The notes under the pieces are model-generated. The model saw only the letters and a program-made list of their open reading frames with translations. It did no database searches and was not told the origin of the DNA. The position numbers and the translations under genes are program-made. Positions 9,247 to 18,640 of a DNA stretch of 64,000 bases are shown here, piece after piece. This DNA comes from Candidatus Methylopumilus universalis (GTDB lineage Bacteria > Pseudomonadota > Gammaproteobacteria > Burkholderiales > Methylophilaceae). The stretch is taken from contig CAMCXI010000003.1 of NCBI GenBank assembly GCA_945883335.1, positions 62,001 through 126,000 of the forward strand. The letters are read 5' to 3'. Each line of letters opens with the position of its first letter. The first letter of the stretch is position 1.

Positions 9247-10665
9247 TTAGGCTTTGCGACGTTTCCACCACAATAACACTCCCGTAACTAATAGGGCCAA
9301 CGGAATAATGACCTGGAATAAACCGAACGAAACCCCGAAAATCGGCATAAAAACAATCAGCGCCCAGAAATGGCCCCAACCTGATTGAGGGATAGTGACG
9401 TTCATATCTTTAAGTGGTTTGGGTTGAATCGTGATTAAACTATCATCACCCGCCAACCAGTTCACCATATTCAAACCCAAGTCCAGATTCGACTCACTGG
9501 TAATGTGGGTATTGGAAAGAAAATTGGCGTTACCTACAACGACAACGCGCTGACCTTTTTTCCCATAAATACGCTCTAAGGCGACAGCAATATTGATTGG
9601 GCCTTTAACATCATCTTTTTCATCAAAAACGGGTTTAGTTGCTTTTGCTTCTAACTCCTTCTGGTTGTTTTCCAACCAACCATTGGGTGCAACATCGATA
9701 ATATTACTTACTTTCCAACCGTTATCATCGGTACCTTGCGCACTGATTTTTCTGGCCTCTGGGAACATTGTGCGGAGCATGAAGTTTTTGGTAATAGCGT
9801 GGTCGCCGTATTGGCTAGCAAAAGCGAATTTAGAATCAACACCGAATTGTGTAGCGGAGCCGTCAATCACCATGCCTTTTGAGACATCTAAGCCGATGTA
9901 TTTTCCAATCTCGTCCAAGCCATGCAAATTGTTATCATCCAACAACCAAAGCAAATTGCCGCCATTGTCCAAATATCGTTTAATTTTTTGAACTTCAACT
10001 GCACCGACATTCACCTGTGGGCTTGCGATGATCAGCATAGAGCCATTCATCGGAACGTCCTGAGCAATTGTTAAATCAGGATTAAATAGTTTAAATCCTT
10101 TCTTCTGTAACTGTTCGCCGAAAGCACCAAGGTCATTGTTTTTGACACCAATCAAATTACGCTCGCTATGCCCATCCAAATACATCACTGGCTTTTCATG
10201 AGTGCGAGATAAACGCACTAACAAGTTCGTCATTTCCTGCTCTGCATATGGCGGCAATAAATGCTCACTTCGCTTTTGATATTCAACCACTAATTCACCT
10301 TCAGCTTTGATGCCAGCCTCTTGCGCAAGTTTTGGTTTTTCAGCTGGGCTGACAAATGCGACGTGGATATTAGGTTTGGTTCGTTGAAAACGTGAAATAA
10401 AGTCACGTACCCCTTTACGATAATTTTCACCATGTGCCGTGTTATCTTCGGATGCAAATACGGTGACATTCACATCACCCTTCATTTGCTTGAGCACATT
10501 GATACTGCCCTGCGTCAATATGTTGCGGTTACTTTGCGTGATGTCTCGTGCCACATGATACTCACGACTCAAATAGCCGATTAAAGACACCAAGACCAAA
10601 AACAAAATAACAAAAAAACTGTTTTGCATGAGCAGTTGCAAACGTAGCTTGTGATTAATTTTCAT
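9247..10665 (-). CDS. GldG-type ABC transporter substrate-handling protein
   Basis: A 472-residue protein with an N-terminal membrane helix (residues about 15-35) and a C-terminal hydrophobic hairpin ending in LLWWKRRKA. The region between should lie in the periplasm. It contains a thiamine-binding-like or GATase-like fold typical of GldG, including PVMYLDGHSERNL, LDNGGNLLWLLDDNN and VVVGNANFLSNTHI. The last is the usual asset of the family, resembling motifs of IFT52/GldG proteins. In Bacteroidetes the GldA-GldF-GldG complex was linked to gliding; in Proteobacteria its cargo is not established. The gene lies 14 bases downstream of the permease gene. Confidence 0.8.
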   Translation of the reverse strand: MKINHKLRLQLLMQNSFFVILFLVLVSLIGYLSREYHVARDITQSNRNILTQGSINVLKQMKGDVNVTVFASEDNTAHGENYRKGVRDFISRFQRTKPNIHVAFVSPAEKPKLAQEAGIKAEGELVVEYQKRSEHLLPPYAEQEMTNLLVRLSRTHEKPVMYLDGHSERNLIGVKNNDLGAFGEQLQKKGFKLFNPDLTIAQDVPMNGSMLIIASPQVNVGAVEVQKIKRYLDNGGNLLWLLDDNNLHGLDEIGKYIGLDVSKGMVIDGSATQFGVDSKFAFASQYGDHAITKNFMLRTMFPEARKISAQGTDDNGWKVSNIIDVAPNGWLENNQKELEAKATKPVFDEKDDVKGPINIAVALERIYGKKGQRVVVVGNANFLSNTHITSESNLDLGLNMVNWLAGDDSLITIQPKPLKDMNVTIPQSGWGHFWALIVFMPIFGVSFGLFQVIIPLALLVTGVLLWWKRRKA

Positions 10666-10679
10666 AATGTAATACCCGA

Positions 10680-11426
10680 TTAGCCACGAAGACGGTCAGC
10701 ATCAAGACGACGCACCGTAAGTGTTAAGAATGTAATGATAAATAATAAGAAATAGGTAATATCAGCCGTATCGATCAAGCCACGTGCAAATGGCTGGAAG
10801 TGATGCATCAGTGATAAATAGTTCACAACGCTAGTTTCATCGCCCGTCAAGAAACGATCAACGATCAGCAGTCCAAACAGAGCGATAAACGTGATAATCG
10901 CAGCAACCACTGGCTGAGCAGTCAGGCTAGAAAAGTAGAGGCCCATTGCAGAAAAGCTGGCTACTAATAGCCAAAGACCAAGTACATTTGCAAATAAATA
11001 ACCAAAGTCCACATCTGCCCAAGCGTTAAGCGTGCAAAGCATGACACCAATCATCAACACCAAAATACTTAAGAACGAAACAAGACCAATAAACTTACCC
11101 AGCACAATTTCAGTGAGTGATAATGGCGCACTAAACAAAAAGGTTAAAGTGTTGCTACGGCGCTCTTCACTAATGAGCCGCATTGAAAGTAAAGGCACAG
11201 AGAAAAGCATCACAAATGATGCTAAACCAAACACACTCTGACCAATAAACATGGTCACCCCTGTGCGCTCTGCTGGTCGAATCGCGCCAGACATCACCTC
11301 AAAGTACTCATTCACACCATTGAGAAAATAAGTACCAAACCCAAACTGTAGCAGCGCCAAAATTACCCATCCCATCGGGGAAGCAAATACGCTTTTAAGC
11401 TCTTTTCTTGCGACTTTTAAAATCAT
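10680..11426 (-). CDS. ABC-2 type permease, GldF-like
   Basis: A 248-residue permease with six hydrophobic segments. The N-terminus MILKVARKELKSVFASPMGW and the later SEERRSNTLTFLFSAPLSLTEI loop are typical of ABC-2 permeases of the GldF/NosY kind. It forms the membrane channel of the transporter with the ATPase encoded 32 bases upstream. The order ATPase, permease, GldG, DUF4340 is the expected order for this system. Substrate unknown. Confidence 0.86.
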   Translation of the reverse strand: MILKVARKELKSVFASPMGWVILALLQFGFGTYFLNGVNEYFEVMSGAIRPAERTGVTMFIGQSVFGLASFVMLFSVPLLSMRLISEERRSNTLTFLFSAPLSLTEIVLGKFIGLVSFLSILVLMIGVMLCTLNAWADVDFGYLFANVLGLWLLVASFSAMGLYFSSLTAQPVVAAIITFIALFGLLIVDRFLTGDETSVVNYLSLMHHFQPFARGLIDTADITYFLLFIITFLTLTVRRLDADRLRG

Positions 11427-11458
11427 AAGTTTTTCTCTCTAAATTCGATTCGAAGCGG

Positions 11459-12391
11459 TTAAGCTGCCGCGTCTTGGTATGTCAATTGTACGAATACATC
11501 CTCAAGGCTAGTTTGATCTGGATTAATCTGATGCAAACCCCAGCCTTTAGAAACGGCCGCCTTGACCAAGGCTTCAGCAGGCGCTTGACCTGCAACATAG
11601 CGAACACGCAACAAGCCGTTTGATAAGGGCTCAACTGACTCCACACCAGCCACCTTGAGTAACTCGTCATGTGATGGGGCATTGTTTAAACCAATGACTA
11701 ATTTATTGCCATGTCGTTGTTGTTTGAGAATATCAATTGAACCATTAAAGACTAACTTTCCCTTGTCAATAATTTGCACATGATCACAGACCATCTCAAC
11801 TTCAGGAAGAATGTGAGTTGAAAGAATGACACTATGTTCGCCGCCAAGCTCTTTAATGAGCGCACGAATATCGCGAATCTGTATTGGGTCTAGACCAACC
11901 GTTGGCTCATCTAAAATGACTACCATTGGATTGTGAATAATCGCTTGTGCAATACCAACACGCTGTTGATAACCTTTGGACAAGTTTTCAATCAAACGCT
12001 TGCTCATCTCAGTTAAGCCACAACGCTCTTTAGCGCGCTGAACGGCTATTTTAATGTGCTTAGCGCTTACGCCATGCAAACGTGCCGCAATGGCCAAAAA
12101 CTCATCGACTGTAAACTCACGATAAAGCGGTGGCGTTTCAGGTAAATAACCAATCAAAGCTTTCGCTTCTTTCGGATTCTCGATCATATCCACGTCGCAA
12201 ATTTTAACGCTGCCTTTACTAGGGGCTAAATTGCCTGTCAGCATTTTCATGGTCGTAGATTTGCCGGCGCCATTTGGGCCAAGGAAACCAAGCACTTCAC
12301 CTTTACTTAAGGTGAAACTCACGTCACTGACTGCCTCGCGACCGCCATAAATGCGGGTTAGGTTATTTGCTTCAACAGTTAAAGTAGTCAT
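11459..12391 (-). CDS. ABC transporter ATP-binding protein, GldA-like
   Basis: A 310-residue cytoplasmic ATPase. Walker A is GPNGAGKST near residue 39, the signature is NLSKGYQQRVGIAQA and Walker B is VVILDEPTVGLDP, followed by the H-loop STHILPEVE. After the nucleotide-binding domain a C-terminal extension of about 90 residues ends in LEDVFVQLT, as in GldA, CcmA and NatA-type drug/lipid exporters. It is the first gene of a five-gene minus-strand run (ATPase, permease, GldG, DUF4340, mutM). A 278-bp intergenic region separates it from the divergent TPR gene. Confidence 0.9.
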   Translation of the reverse strand: MTTLTVEANNLTRIYGGREAVSDVSFTLSKGEVLGFLGPNGAGKSTTMKMLTGNLAPSKGSVKICDVDMIENPKEAKALIGYLPETPPLYREFTVDEFLAIAARLHGVSAKHIKIAVQRAKERCGLTEMSKRLIENLSKGYQQRVGIAQAIIHNPMVVILDEPTVGLDPIQIRDIRALIKELGGEHSVILSTHILPEVEMVCDHVQIIDKGKLVFNGSIDILKQQRHGNKLVIGLNNAPSHDELLKVAGVESVEPLSNGLLRVRYVAGQAPAEALVKAAVSKGWGLHQINPDQTSLEDVFVQLTYQDAAA

Positions 12392-12434
12392 AAAAAATTA
12401 AAGACTCCAAATTATTTGGCAGGGCCAATCCCAA

Positions 12435-12440
12435 ATTATA
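12435..12440 (-). promoter_or_regulatory. Predicted -10 element for the Gld-like ABC operon
   Basis: A perfect TATAAT on the minus strand lies about 44 bases before the ATPase start. The -35 region at 17-bp distance is poor (TTAGCA), so the call rests on the -10 hexamer and position only. The same intergenic region contains a 12-bp perfect palindrome at 12478-12489. Confidence 0.35.
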
Positions 12441-12669
12441 AGCCGTTTTATCAGGCTTGCTAAACTAAAAAAACGCCTGACAATTGTCAAGCGCTGTGCA
12501 ATAAAGAGAATGCTTTTGTAATTCTTGTCCGTTTTTGAAACAACTCCTATTGGAAAGTTTCAATTAAAAAGCTATAGTCATCTATCATTATGGATGAACT
12601 TGCATAAGGTGTCACTGACAAAGCAATATCCAGTTCATTCAATATCAGCGAAGAAACAGACCCCAGATC

Positions 12670-14412
12670 ATGTTAAAAAACCCTACTTTATTGCTTAATT
12701 TCAAAACAAAATCACTGCTCACAGCGATTTCAGTTGGACTCTTTTCGTTAACGTTAGCGCCCAGCGTATTTGCTGAAGAAGTTGCGGTCAAGCAAGTGCA
12801 AACCGAAGCCAATGCTGAATTTGTATTTAAATATTTGGCTGCTGAGGTTGCTGGACAAAAAGGTGAATTAGGCATTTCTACGCAACTTTTTTATGACCTT
12901 GCTAAATCCAGTCGAGATGTTCGCTTAGCTGAGCGTGCAGCAAAAGTAGCGATGTACAGTAAAAACGCCCAAGCCGCTTTGGAAACCGCCAAACTTTGGG
13001 TTGAACTGGATGCAAACTCTACAGAGGCGCAGCAGGCGGCAGTACAAATTTATGTGATTAACGGTGATTTTAATGCTGCAAAACCACTGTTACAAAAGTT
13101 GCTGGCGAACACAGAAACTCAGAGCAACGGATTTTTGTATCTCAATACTTTGTTTTCACATCAAGCCAACAGAAACACTGTTTTACAATTAGTGCAGGAG
13201 CTGGCCGCGCCTTATAAACAGCTTGCTGAAGCGCATTTTAGTGTTGCGCAGGCGGCTTTTCAAGCAAACAACCTTTCTCTTGCGCTTAAAGAATCTACGC
13301 TAGCCAACGAATTAAAACCACATTGGGAAATAGCTGCAATTCAACAAGCAGATATCCTTTACAGCACCTCACCAGATCAAGCAATCAGCTTCTATCGTAA
13401 CTTTCTAGGTGACAATGCTGATGCGAACGATGCGCGCCTAAATTTGGCTCGCATGCTGATTAAGCAATCTCGTTTCAATGAAGCTAAGCCTGAATTGGTT
13501 AAATTATCCAAACTCGCTAATAGCAACCCTGAGATTTTAGTCGTGGTGGGCTTGTTGTTTGTTCAAAGCAATCAATTCAACGATGCTGAAAAGTACTTTT
13601 TACAGGCGCTTGATAGCGAAATCAAAAATAAAGATCCGATTTATCTTTACCTAGGCCAAATTGCTGAAAAAAACAAAAACGATACTGAAGCGATTAATTG
13701 GTATAACAAGGTTCAACAGCTAGCTACAAACAAAAGCATTCAGCAGAACGATCATTATTTGGATGCTAAATTAAGTGCGGCCAATTTGATCAATCGTAGC
13801 CAAGGGGCTGATATTGCGATTAAGATGTTGGATGACCTCGAGAATTTGAGTGATATTCAATTAGCACAAGTCATTACTGCACAAGCGAACATATTGGCCC
13901 AATCAAAACGCCATCAGGAATCTTTCGAGTTACTAGGCAAAGCAGTTGCAAACATGCCTAATACCAGTGAATTGATTTATGAATATGCGATGTCTGCAGA
14001 GCGCGTTCAACAATATACGGTTCTAGAAACGCAATTACGTTTACTGATTAAAATTAAGCCGACTTTTGCTCAAGCCTACAACGCGCTTGGCTACTCGTTT
14101 GCAGACCGTAACGTCAAACTTGAAGAGGCAAATAGGCTCATTGCCAAAGCCCTAGAACTCAGCCCCGGCGACCATTACATTATGGATAGTATGGGCTGGG
14201 TACAATATCGACTGGGCAATCTTGATAAAGCCTATGAGTACTTAAACAAAGCCTACAACTTACAGAACGACAGTGAAATTGCAGCGCATTTGGGTGAAGT
14301 GCTTTGGAAGCAAGGCAAACACGATGAGGCGAGTAAAATTTGGGATGAAGGCTTAAAAGCCAATCCACAGAATGAAACCATTCTCAAAACGATTAAGAAA
14401 TTTAACCCTTAG
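12670..14412 (+). CDS. Exported tetratricopeptide repeat protein
   Basis: A 580-residue protein with a signal peptide (hydrophobic core LLTAISVGLFSLTLAPSVFA, cleavage likely after VFA). The rest is alpha-helical TPR solenoid. Repeats are clearest in the C-terminal third, for example AYNALGYSFADRNVKLEEA, MDSMGWVQYRLGNLDKAYE and AAHLGEVLWKQGKHDEASK. TPR proteins at this position, just upstream of lolB, are common in Betaproteobacteria and are presumed periplasmic scaffolds. No enzymatic domain is seen. The gap to lolB is 11 bases, so it likely heads the lolB-ispE operon. Specific function unknown. Confidence 0.82.
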   Translation: MLKNPTLLLNFKTKSLLTAISVGLFSLTLAPSVFAEEVAVKQVQTEANAEFVFKYLAAEVAGQKGELGISTQLFYDLAKSSRDVRLAERAAKVAMYSKNAQAALETAKLWVELDANSTEAQQAAVQIYVINGDFNAAKPLLQKLLANTETQSNGFLYLNTLFSHQANRNTVLQLVQELAAPYKQLAEAHFSVAQAAFQANNLSLALKESTLANELKPHWEIAAIQQADILYSTSPDQAISFYRNFLGDNADANDARLNLARMLIKQSRFNEAKPELVKLSKLANSNPEILVVVGLLFVQSNQFNDAEKYFLQALDSEIKNKDPIYLYLGQIAEKNKNDTEAINWYNKVQQLATNKSIQQNDHYLDAKLSAANLINRSQGADIAIKMLDDLENLSDIQLAQVITAQANILAQSKRHQESFELLGKAVANMPNTSELIYEYAMSAERVQQYTVLETQLRLLIKIKPTFAQAYNALGYSFADRNVKLEEANRLIAKALELSPGDHYIMDSMGWVQYRLGNLDKAYEYLNKAYNLQNDSEIAAHLGEVLWKQGKHDEASKIWDEGLKANPQNETILKTIKKFNP

Positions 14413-14423
14413 CATTTTAATCC

Positions 14424-15122
14424 ATGCATTTTTACAAGCTTTCAAGCGCCAGTTTTTTTTTGTTGATCTCTGGCGCGTTAATGTCTGGCTGTGCAACGAC
14501 GCCCTCAGCACCACCCAGTCCAGACTCCCGGCCTAATTATTCAACCCCATCAGACCTTCAGATCGTCCCAACCGAAGCGCAACAACATCAAGCAAATTTG
14601 GCGCATATTGTCGACTTCAAAATCAATGGAAGAATGGGTGTTCAAACTCAAGGCTATGGGGTTTCTGGCAATATTCATTGGATGCACTCAAAAGAAAAGG
14701 ACGCAATCGATTTATATTCACCGTTAGGCAACAAAATGGTAGCTATTGTCAAAAATGCGGACGGCGCGAGCTTAACTTCACAAGATGGCACAACGATCAA
14801 AGCCCAAGACACAGAAACCCTAACTGAGCTGACCTTAGGATGGCGCCTACCGTTATCCAAGCTTTCCGACTGGATTGTTGGCAGGCCCGCCCAAGGCCTC
14901 GTTTCAGCGTTTACTTTTGATGAAAAAGGCCAGGCAAGCAAATTCAATCAGGATGGCTGGGAAATTAGTTATATACAATATCAAAGCGAAAGTCAGCCAG
15001 CCTTACCGAGCAAAATTAATCTTCGCAATCCAAAAATGAACGTGCGAATTATTATTGAAAGCTGGGATACGTCCTCACAATTACTTTCAACACAAGATAA
15101 CAATACAGCGCCAATACATTAA
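14424..15122 (+). CDS. lolB: Outer-membrane lipoprotein insertion factor LolB
   Basis: A 232-residue lipoprotein. The signal peptide ends in the lipobox LMSGC, so Cys22 or so is lipidated. The folded part contains FKINGRMGVQTQGYGVSGNIHW and LGWRLPLSKLSDWIVGRP, both characteristic of LolB. LolB receives lipoproteins from LolA in the periplasm and inserts them in the outer membrane. It is placed between the TPR gene and ispE, the order seen in many Beta- and Gammaproteobacteria. Confidence 0.92.
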   Translation: MHFYKLSSASFFLLISGALMSGCATTPSAPPSPDSRPNYSTPSDLQIVPTEAQQHQANLAHIVDFKINGRMGVQTQGYGVSGNIHWMHSKEKDAIDLYSPLGNKMVAIVKNADGASLTSQDGTTIKAQDTETLTELTLGWRLPLSKLSDWIVGRPAQGLVSAFTFDEKGQASKFNQDGWEISYIQYQSESQPALPSKINLRNPKMNVRIIIESWDTSSQLLSTQDNNTAPIH

Positions 15123-15129
15123 TTCAATC

Positions 15130-16077
15130 ATGGCAAACCTACGCAAACAATTATTGAGACTTGGCTATCAAGCATTTTTGGCACCAGCAAAAATCAATTT
15201 ATTTTTGCATATTATTGGCCGCCGCGATGATGGATACCACTTGTTACAAAGCGTATTTCAACTTGTCGATTTATATGACACCGTTTTTCTAAAAGTGCGC
15301 GAAGATGGCAAGATTGCTCGCGTTACCGAACATGCCAGTGTTACTGCCGATCAAGACTTATGCGTGAGAGCGGCTAAACTCTTACAGACACATAGCCGAT
15401 GCAGTTTAGGCGTCGATATTGGTCTAATTAAAAACATTCCCATGGGTGCTGGATTGGGCGGCGGCAGCTCAGATGCTGCGACTGTTTTAATCGCACTCAA
15501 CCACCTTTGGGGCTTAGGCTTAACCAGAAAAGCTTTGATGGCTTTAGGCCTTAGACTTGGCGCCGATGTGCCTTTCTTTATTTTTGGAGAAAACGCTTGG
15601 GTTGAGGGCATCGGTGAACAAATGCAGGCAATTCACTTGCCAGAGGCGAGTTTTGTGATCGTCACCCCTAAAGTCCACGTTTCTACGCCTGAAATTTTTA
15701 GCACTGAGGAATTGACAAGAAACACGTTTCCCACGACAATAGCGGCCTTTTCCGAGATGCTGAATTTAAAGCAAATTGGTCAGGAGAAAGAAAGCCTAGT
15801 GTTTGAACGTGAAGACCAAAATTTTCACAACGATCTCGAAGCTGTGGTCTGTCAGAAATACCCAGCCGTAAATGCTTGTCTTAATTGGTTAAATCAATTT
15901 TCACAGGCGCGAATGAGTGGATCTGGCGCGTCCGTTTTTGTAAAAGTTGAAAATTCAGCTGATGCAAACAACATCGTAAAAACCCAACCAAAAGAGATTG
16001 CGAATACTGAAATATTTTGTGTAGCAGCACTCGGATTATCACAGCATCCGCTGTATAATTTGGTTCGTGCGCTTTAG
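15130..16077 (+). CDS. ispE: 4-diphosphocytidyl-2-C-methyl-D-erythritol kinase
   Basis: GHMP kinase of the MEP isoprenoid pathway, phosphorylating CDP-methylerythritol. The substrate-binding start FLAPAKINLFLHIIGRRDDG and the ATP loop IPMGAGLGGGSSDAA are intact, and ARMSGSGASVFV is the third GHMP motif. The ATG at 15130 is preferred: it lies seven bases after the lolB stop and leaves a normal 315-residue protein. An in-frame start 75 bases upstream would overlap lolB. It precedes tRNA-Gln and prs, a conserved arrangement. Confidence 0.95.
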   Translation: MANLRKQLLRLGYQAFLAPAKINLFLHIIGRRDDGYHLLQSVFQLVDLYDTVFLKVREDGKIARVTEHASVTADQDLCVRAAKLLQTHSRCSLGVDIGLIKNIPMGAGLGGGSSDAATVLIALNHLWGLGLTRKALMALGLRLGADVPFFIFGENAWVEGIGEQMQAIHLPEASFVIVTPKVHVSTPEIFSTEELTRNTFPTTIAAFSEMLNLKQIGQEKESLVFEREDQNFHNDLEAVVCQKYPAVNACLNWLNQFSQARMSGSGASVFVKVENSADANNIVKTQPKEIANTEIFCVAALGLSQHPLYNLVRAL

Positions 16078-16101
16078 GTAAAATAGTAGATAAAGATCAA
16101 A

Positions 16102-16178
16102 TGGGGAGTCGCCAAGCTGGTTAAGGCACCGGATTTTGATTCCGGCATGCGAAGGTTCGAATCCTTCTTCCCCAGCCA
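16102..16178 (+). tRNA. tRNA-Gln (TTG anticodon)
   Basis: A full cloverleaf can be folded. The acceptor arm starts at TGGGGAG and pairs with the 3' strand before discriminator G16175, and CCA is encoded at 16176-16178. The anticodon stem CCGGA/TCCGG encloses the loop TTTTGAT, giving anticodon TTG. The T-arm contains GGTTCGAATCC. It lies 24 bases after ispE and is followed by a terminator hairpin, so it is probably transcribed with or from within ispE. Confidence 0.96.
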
Positions 16179-16192
16179 GTATTGCAATATGG

Positions 16193-16218
16193 AGCGTGTA
16201 GCATTACACGCTTTTTTT
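16193..16218 (+). terminator. Rho-independent terminator after tRNA-Gln
   Basis: An 8-bp perfect stem (AGCGTGTA/TACACGCT) with a four-base loop GCAT is followed by seven T residues. It separates tRNA-Gln from prs. Confidence 0.85.
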
Positions 16219-16245
16219 GTTTTAATAGCTTAAAAGGAATCCACT

Positions 16246-17196
16246 GTGGCCAGAGGCGACATGATGGTGTTTACAGGCACGGCCAACCCTAAACTTGCCA
16301 AAAAAGTGGCGAAACACTTGGGCATGGAGTTAGGTCGTGCAACCGTTGACCGTTTCAGCGATGGCGAAGTCATGGTTGAATTGCAAGATAACGTCCGAGG
16401 CAAAGACGTATTCGTATTGCAATCAACTTGCGCCCCGACCAATGATACCCTAATGGAAGTGATGGTCATGGTAGACGCACTTCGCCGCGCATCTGCAGGT
16501 CGCATCACTGCCGCAATTCCGTACTTTGCCTATTCACGTCAAGATCGCCGTCCACGTTCAGCCCGCGTTGCGATTACTGCAAAAGTGGTGGCCAATATGC
16601 TAACCAGCGTTGGCGTTAACCGTTTATTGACCATGGATTTGCACTCAGATCAAATCCAAGGCTTTTTTGAGATTCCGGTTGATAATATCTATGCTTCACC
16701 TGTGTTGCTTGACGACCTTACCAAGCAACACCATACGAATTTAGTCGTCGTATCACCAGACGTTGGCGGCGTGGTTCGTGCACGTGCCCTTGCTAAGCAA
16801 ATGGGCTCCGATTTGGCTATTATTGACAAACGTCGTCCCAAAGCAAATGTGGCTAAAGTGATGAATATCATTGGTGATGTTGCAGGTCGCACATGTGTGA
16901 TTATGGATGACATGGTCGACACAGCAAATACGTTATGCGAAGCTGCATCAGCGCTCAAGAAAAAGGGCGCAATTAAAGTTGTTGCTTATTGCACTCATCC
17001 TGTTCTTTCAGGCACGGCAATTGAGCGAATCAAGGCCTCAGAGCTTGATGAATTGGTCGTCACAGATACAATTCCTCTGCGCGAAGAAGCGGCTTCATGT
17101 AAGAAAGTACGCCAATTAAGCGTAGGCGAATTAATGGCTGAAACCATTCGCCGTATTAGCAATGAAGACTCTGTCAGCTCATTATTTGAAGATTAA
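16246..17196 (+). CDS. prs: Ribose-phosphate pyrophosphokinase (PRPP synthetase)
   Basis: Cytosolic enzyme making PRPP from ribose 5-phosphate and ATP for nucleotide, histidine and tryptophan synthesis. The protein is 316 residues, as in E. coli. Diagnostic parts are [38 protein letters not shown] and the PRPP-binding loop [17 protein letters not shown]. The start is GTG at 16246 with AAGGA about nine bases upstream. It follows the tRNA-Gln terminator and precedes rplY. Confidence 0.96.
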   Translation: MARGDMMVFTGTANPKLAKKVAKHLGMELGRATVDRFSDGEVMVELQDNVRGKDVFVLQSTCAPTNDTLMEVMVMVDALRRASAGRITAAIPYFAYSRQDRRPRSARVAITAKVVANMLTSVGVNRLLTMDLHSDQIQGFFEIPVDNIYASPVLLDDLTKQHHTNLVVVSPDVGGVVRARALAKQMGSDLAIIDKRRPKANVAKVMNIIGDVAGRTCVIMDDMVDTANTLCEAASALKKKGAIKVVAYCTHPVLSGTAIERIKASELDELVVTDTIPLREEAASCKKVRQLSVGELMAETIRRISNEDSVSSLFED

Positions 17197-17307
17197 TTAG
17201 AGTTTCGATGCACTTGGTAACAAGTGCATCACCCCCTGTTGTCTGGTCGCGGACAACAGTTTTTGAAAAACCAGAAGCTTATTTTGGTTAAATTTAGGAG
17301 TAGTAAA

Positions 17308-17928
17308 ATGGCTATTGAAATTTCAGCAGTAACACGTGAAGCGAAAGGTACGGGTGCGAGCCGCCGTCTTCGCCGTTCAGCTAAAGTACCAGGTGTGGTT
17401 TATGGTGCGGGCAAAGACGCAGTAAGCATTGAATTTGATACGAAAGCATTGTTCATGGAATTCCGCCATGAAGCATTCCACGCTTCTATCTTGACGCTTA
17501 ACTTAGATGGTAAAAAAGAGTCTGTATTCTTACGTGACTACCAAATGCATCCGGTACGCAACACAATTCAACACATCGACTTTCAACGTGTTAGTGCAAC
17601 AGAAAAAATCCACGTTAAAGTGCCATTGCACTTTATCAACGGTGAAATCGCTCCAGGCGTAAAAGTGGGCGGTGGCATCGTTGCTCACATCGCGACAGAA
17701 GCTGACGTAAGCTGCCTAGCAAAAGACTTGCCAGAGTTTATTGAAGTTGATTTGGCAAACTTGGCGATGGGTCATTCAGTTCACTTGTCAGAAATCAAAT
17801 TGCCTAAGGGTGTTGAGTTCGTTCAATTAGCACACGGCGCAGACGTGGCTGTTGCAAGTATCGCGAAAACTCGCGGTGGTGCGGCTGCGGCGGCTGATAA
17901 TACAGCGGAAGCAACTTCAGCAGCTTAA
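17308..17928 (+). CDS. rplY: 50S ribosomal protein L25, CTC type
   Basis: A 206-residue L25 of the long (general stress protein CTC) form: an N-terminal 5S rRNA-binding domain (residues about 1-95, beginning IEISAVTREAKGTGASRRL) plus a beta-barrel C-terminal domain (about 96-190). An Ala-rich tail follows. The ATG at 17308 has a strong AGGAG eight bases upstream, so the in-frame start 84 bases earlier is rejected. It lies between prs and pth as in many proteobacteria and is closed by a strong terminator. Confidence 0.95.
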   Translation: MAIEISAVTREAKGTGASRRLRRSAKVPGVVYGAGKDAVSIEFDTKALFMEFRHEAFHASILTLNLDGKKESVFLRDYQMHPVRNTIQHIDFQRVSATEKIHVKVPLHFINGEIAPGVKVGGGIVAHIATEADVSCLAKDLPEFIEVDLANLAMGHSVHLSEIKLPKGVEFVQLAHGADVAVASIAKTRGGAAAAADNTAEATSAA

Positions 17929-17951
17929 TCGCTGATGTTATTGCCCTCTAA

Positions 17952-17991
17952 AACGCGCGTTTCGGTTTTCCGGAACGCGCGTTATTATTTT
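17952..17991 (+). terminator. Rho-independent terminator after rplY
   Basis: A 14-bp stem (AACGCGCGTTTCGG with CCGGAACGCGCGTT, one G-T pair) has a TTTT loop and is followed by ATTATTTT. It is the strongest hairpin in the window by inspection. Confidence 0.85.
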
Positions 17992-18034
17992 CAGGCTTTA
18001 AAATTATTTTAGGCTGAATAAGCGACAATAGACT

Positions 18035-18613
18035 ATGAGTCAAATCAAACTAATCGTTGGACTAGGCAATCCGGGCGCCCAATATGAATCTACTCGCCAC
18101 AATGCTGGCTTTTGGTGGGTCGATCAAATCTGCGCCGAAACAGGAAGCAAGCTCAACCTTGAGGCCAAGTTTTTTGGTCATGCTGGCAACTTAAAATCCA
18201 GCAATGATGAAGCATGGTTACTCAAGCCAACCACTTTTATGAATGCTAGTGGACGCGCGGTAGCTGCGCTGGCTAAGTTTTACAAGATTGCGCCCGACTC
18301 TGTTTTAGTAGTGCATGACGAATTAGATCTACCTCCAGGCACAGTTAAACTCAAAAAAGGTGGCGGGCATGGCGGTCATAACGGCCTGAAAGATATTGCT
18401 GCACAGCTAGGCACCCCTGATTTTTGGCGCTTACGTTTAGGCATTGGTCATCCGGGCGATAAAAATGCTGTGGCAAATTTTGTATTGCACGACCCTAGCC
18501 GCGATGAAATGCGCGCGATAGAAGAGAATATAGATCAAAGTACCTCGCTGGTTCCTTTGCTATTAAAAGGCGAATTTGAATCAGCAATGTTAAAATTGCA
18601 CACTAAAAATTAG
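18035..18613 (+). CDS. pth: Peptidyl-tRNA hydrolase
   Basis: Cytosolic esterase that recycles tRNA from prematurely released peptidyl-tRNA. It has 192 residues, usual length. GLGNPGAQYESTRHNAGFWW carries the catalytic histidine near residue 22, and VVHDELDLPPGTVKLKKGGG carries the conserved aspartate, followed by GHGGHNGLKDI. It lies 27 bases upstream of ychF in the same orientation. Confidence 0.96.
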   Translation: MSQIKLIVGLGNPGAQYESTRHNAGFWWVDQICAETGSKLNLEAKFFGHAGNLKSSNDEAWLLKPTTFMNASGRAVAALAKFYKIAPDSVLVVHDELDLPPGTVKLKKGGGHGGHNGLKDIAAQLGTPDFWRLRLGIGHPGDKNAVANFVLHDPSRDEMRAIEENIDQSTSLVPLLLKGEFESAMLKLHTKN

Positions 18614-18640
18614 TTACGAATTTACTTAACAGGAAAAATT

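Noticed and set aside
16054-16059. TATAAT inside the end of ispE as promoter of tRNA-Gln
   Set aside because: No acceptable -35 lies at 16-18 bp; read-through from the lolB-ispE operon explains the tRNA equally well.
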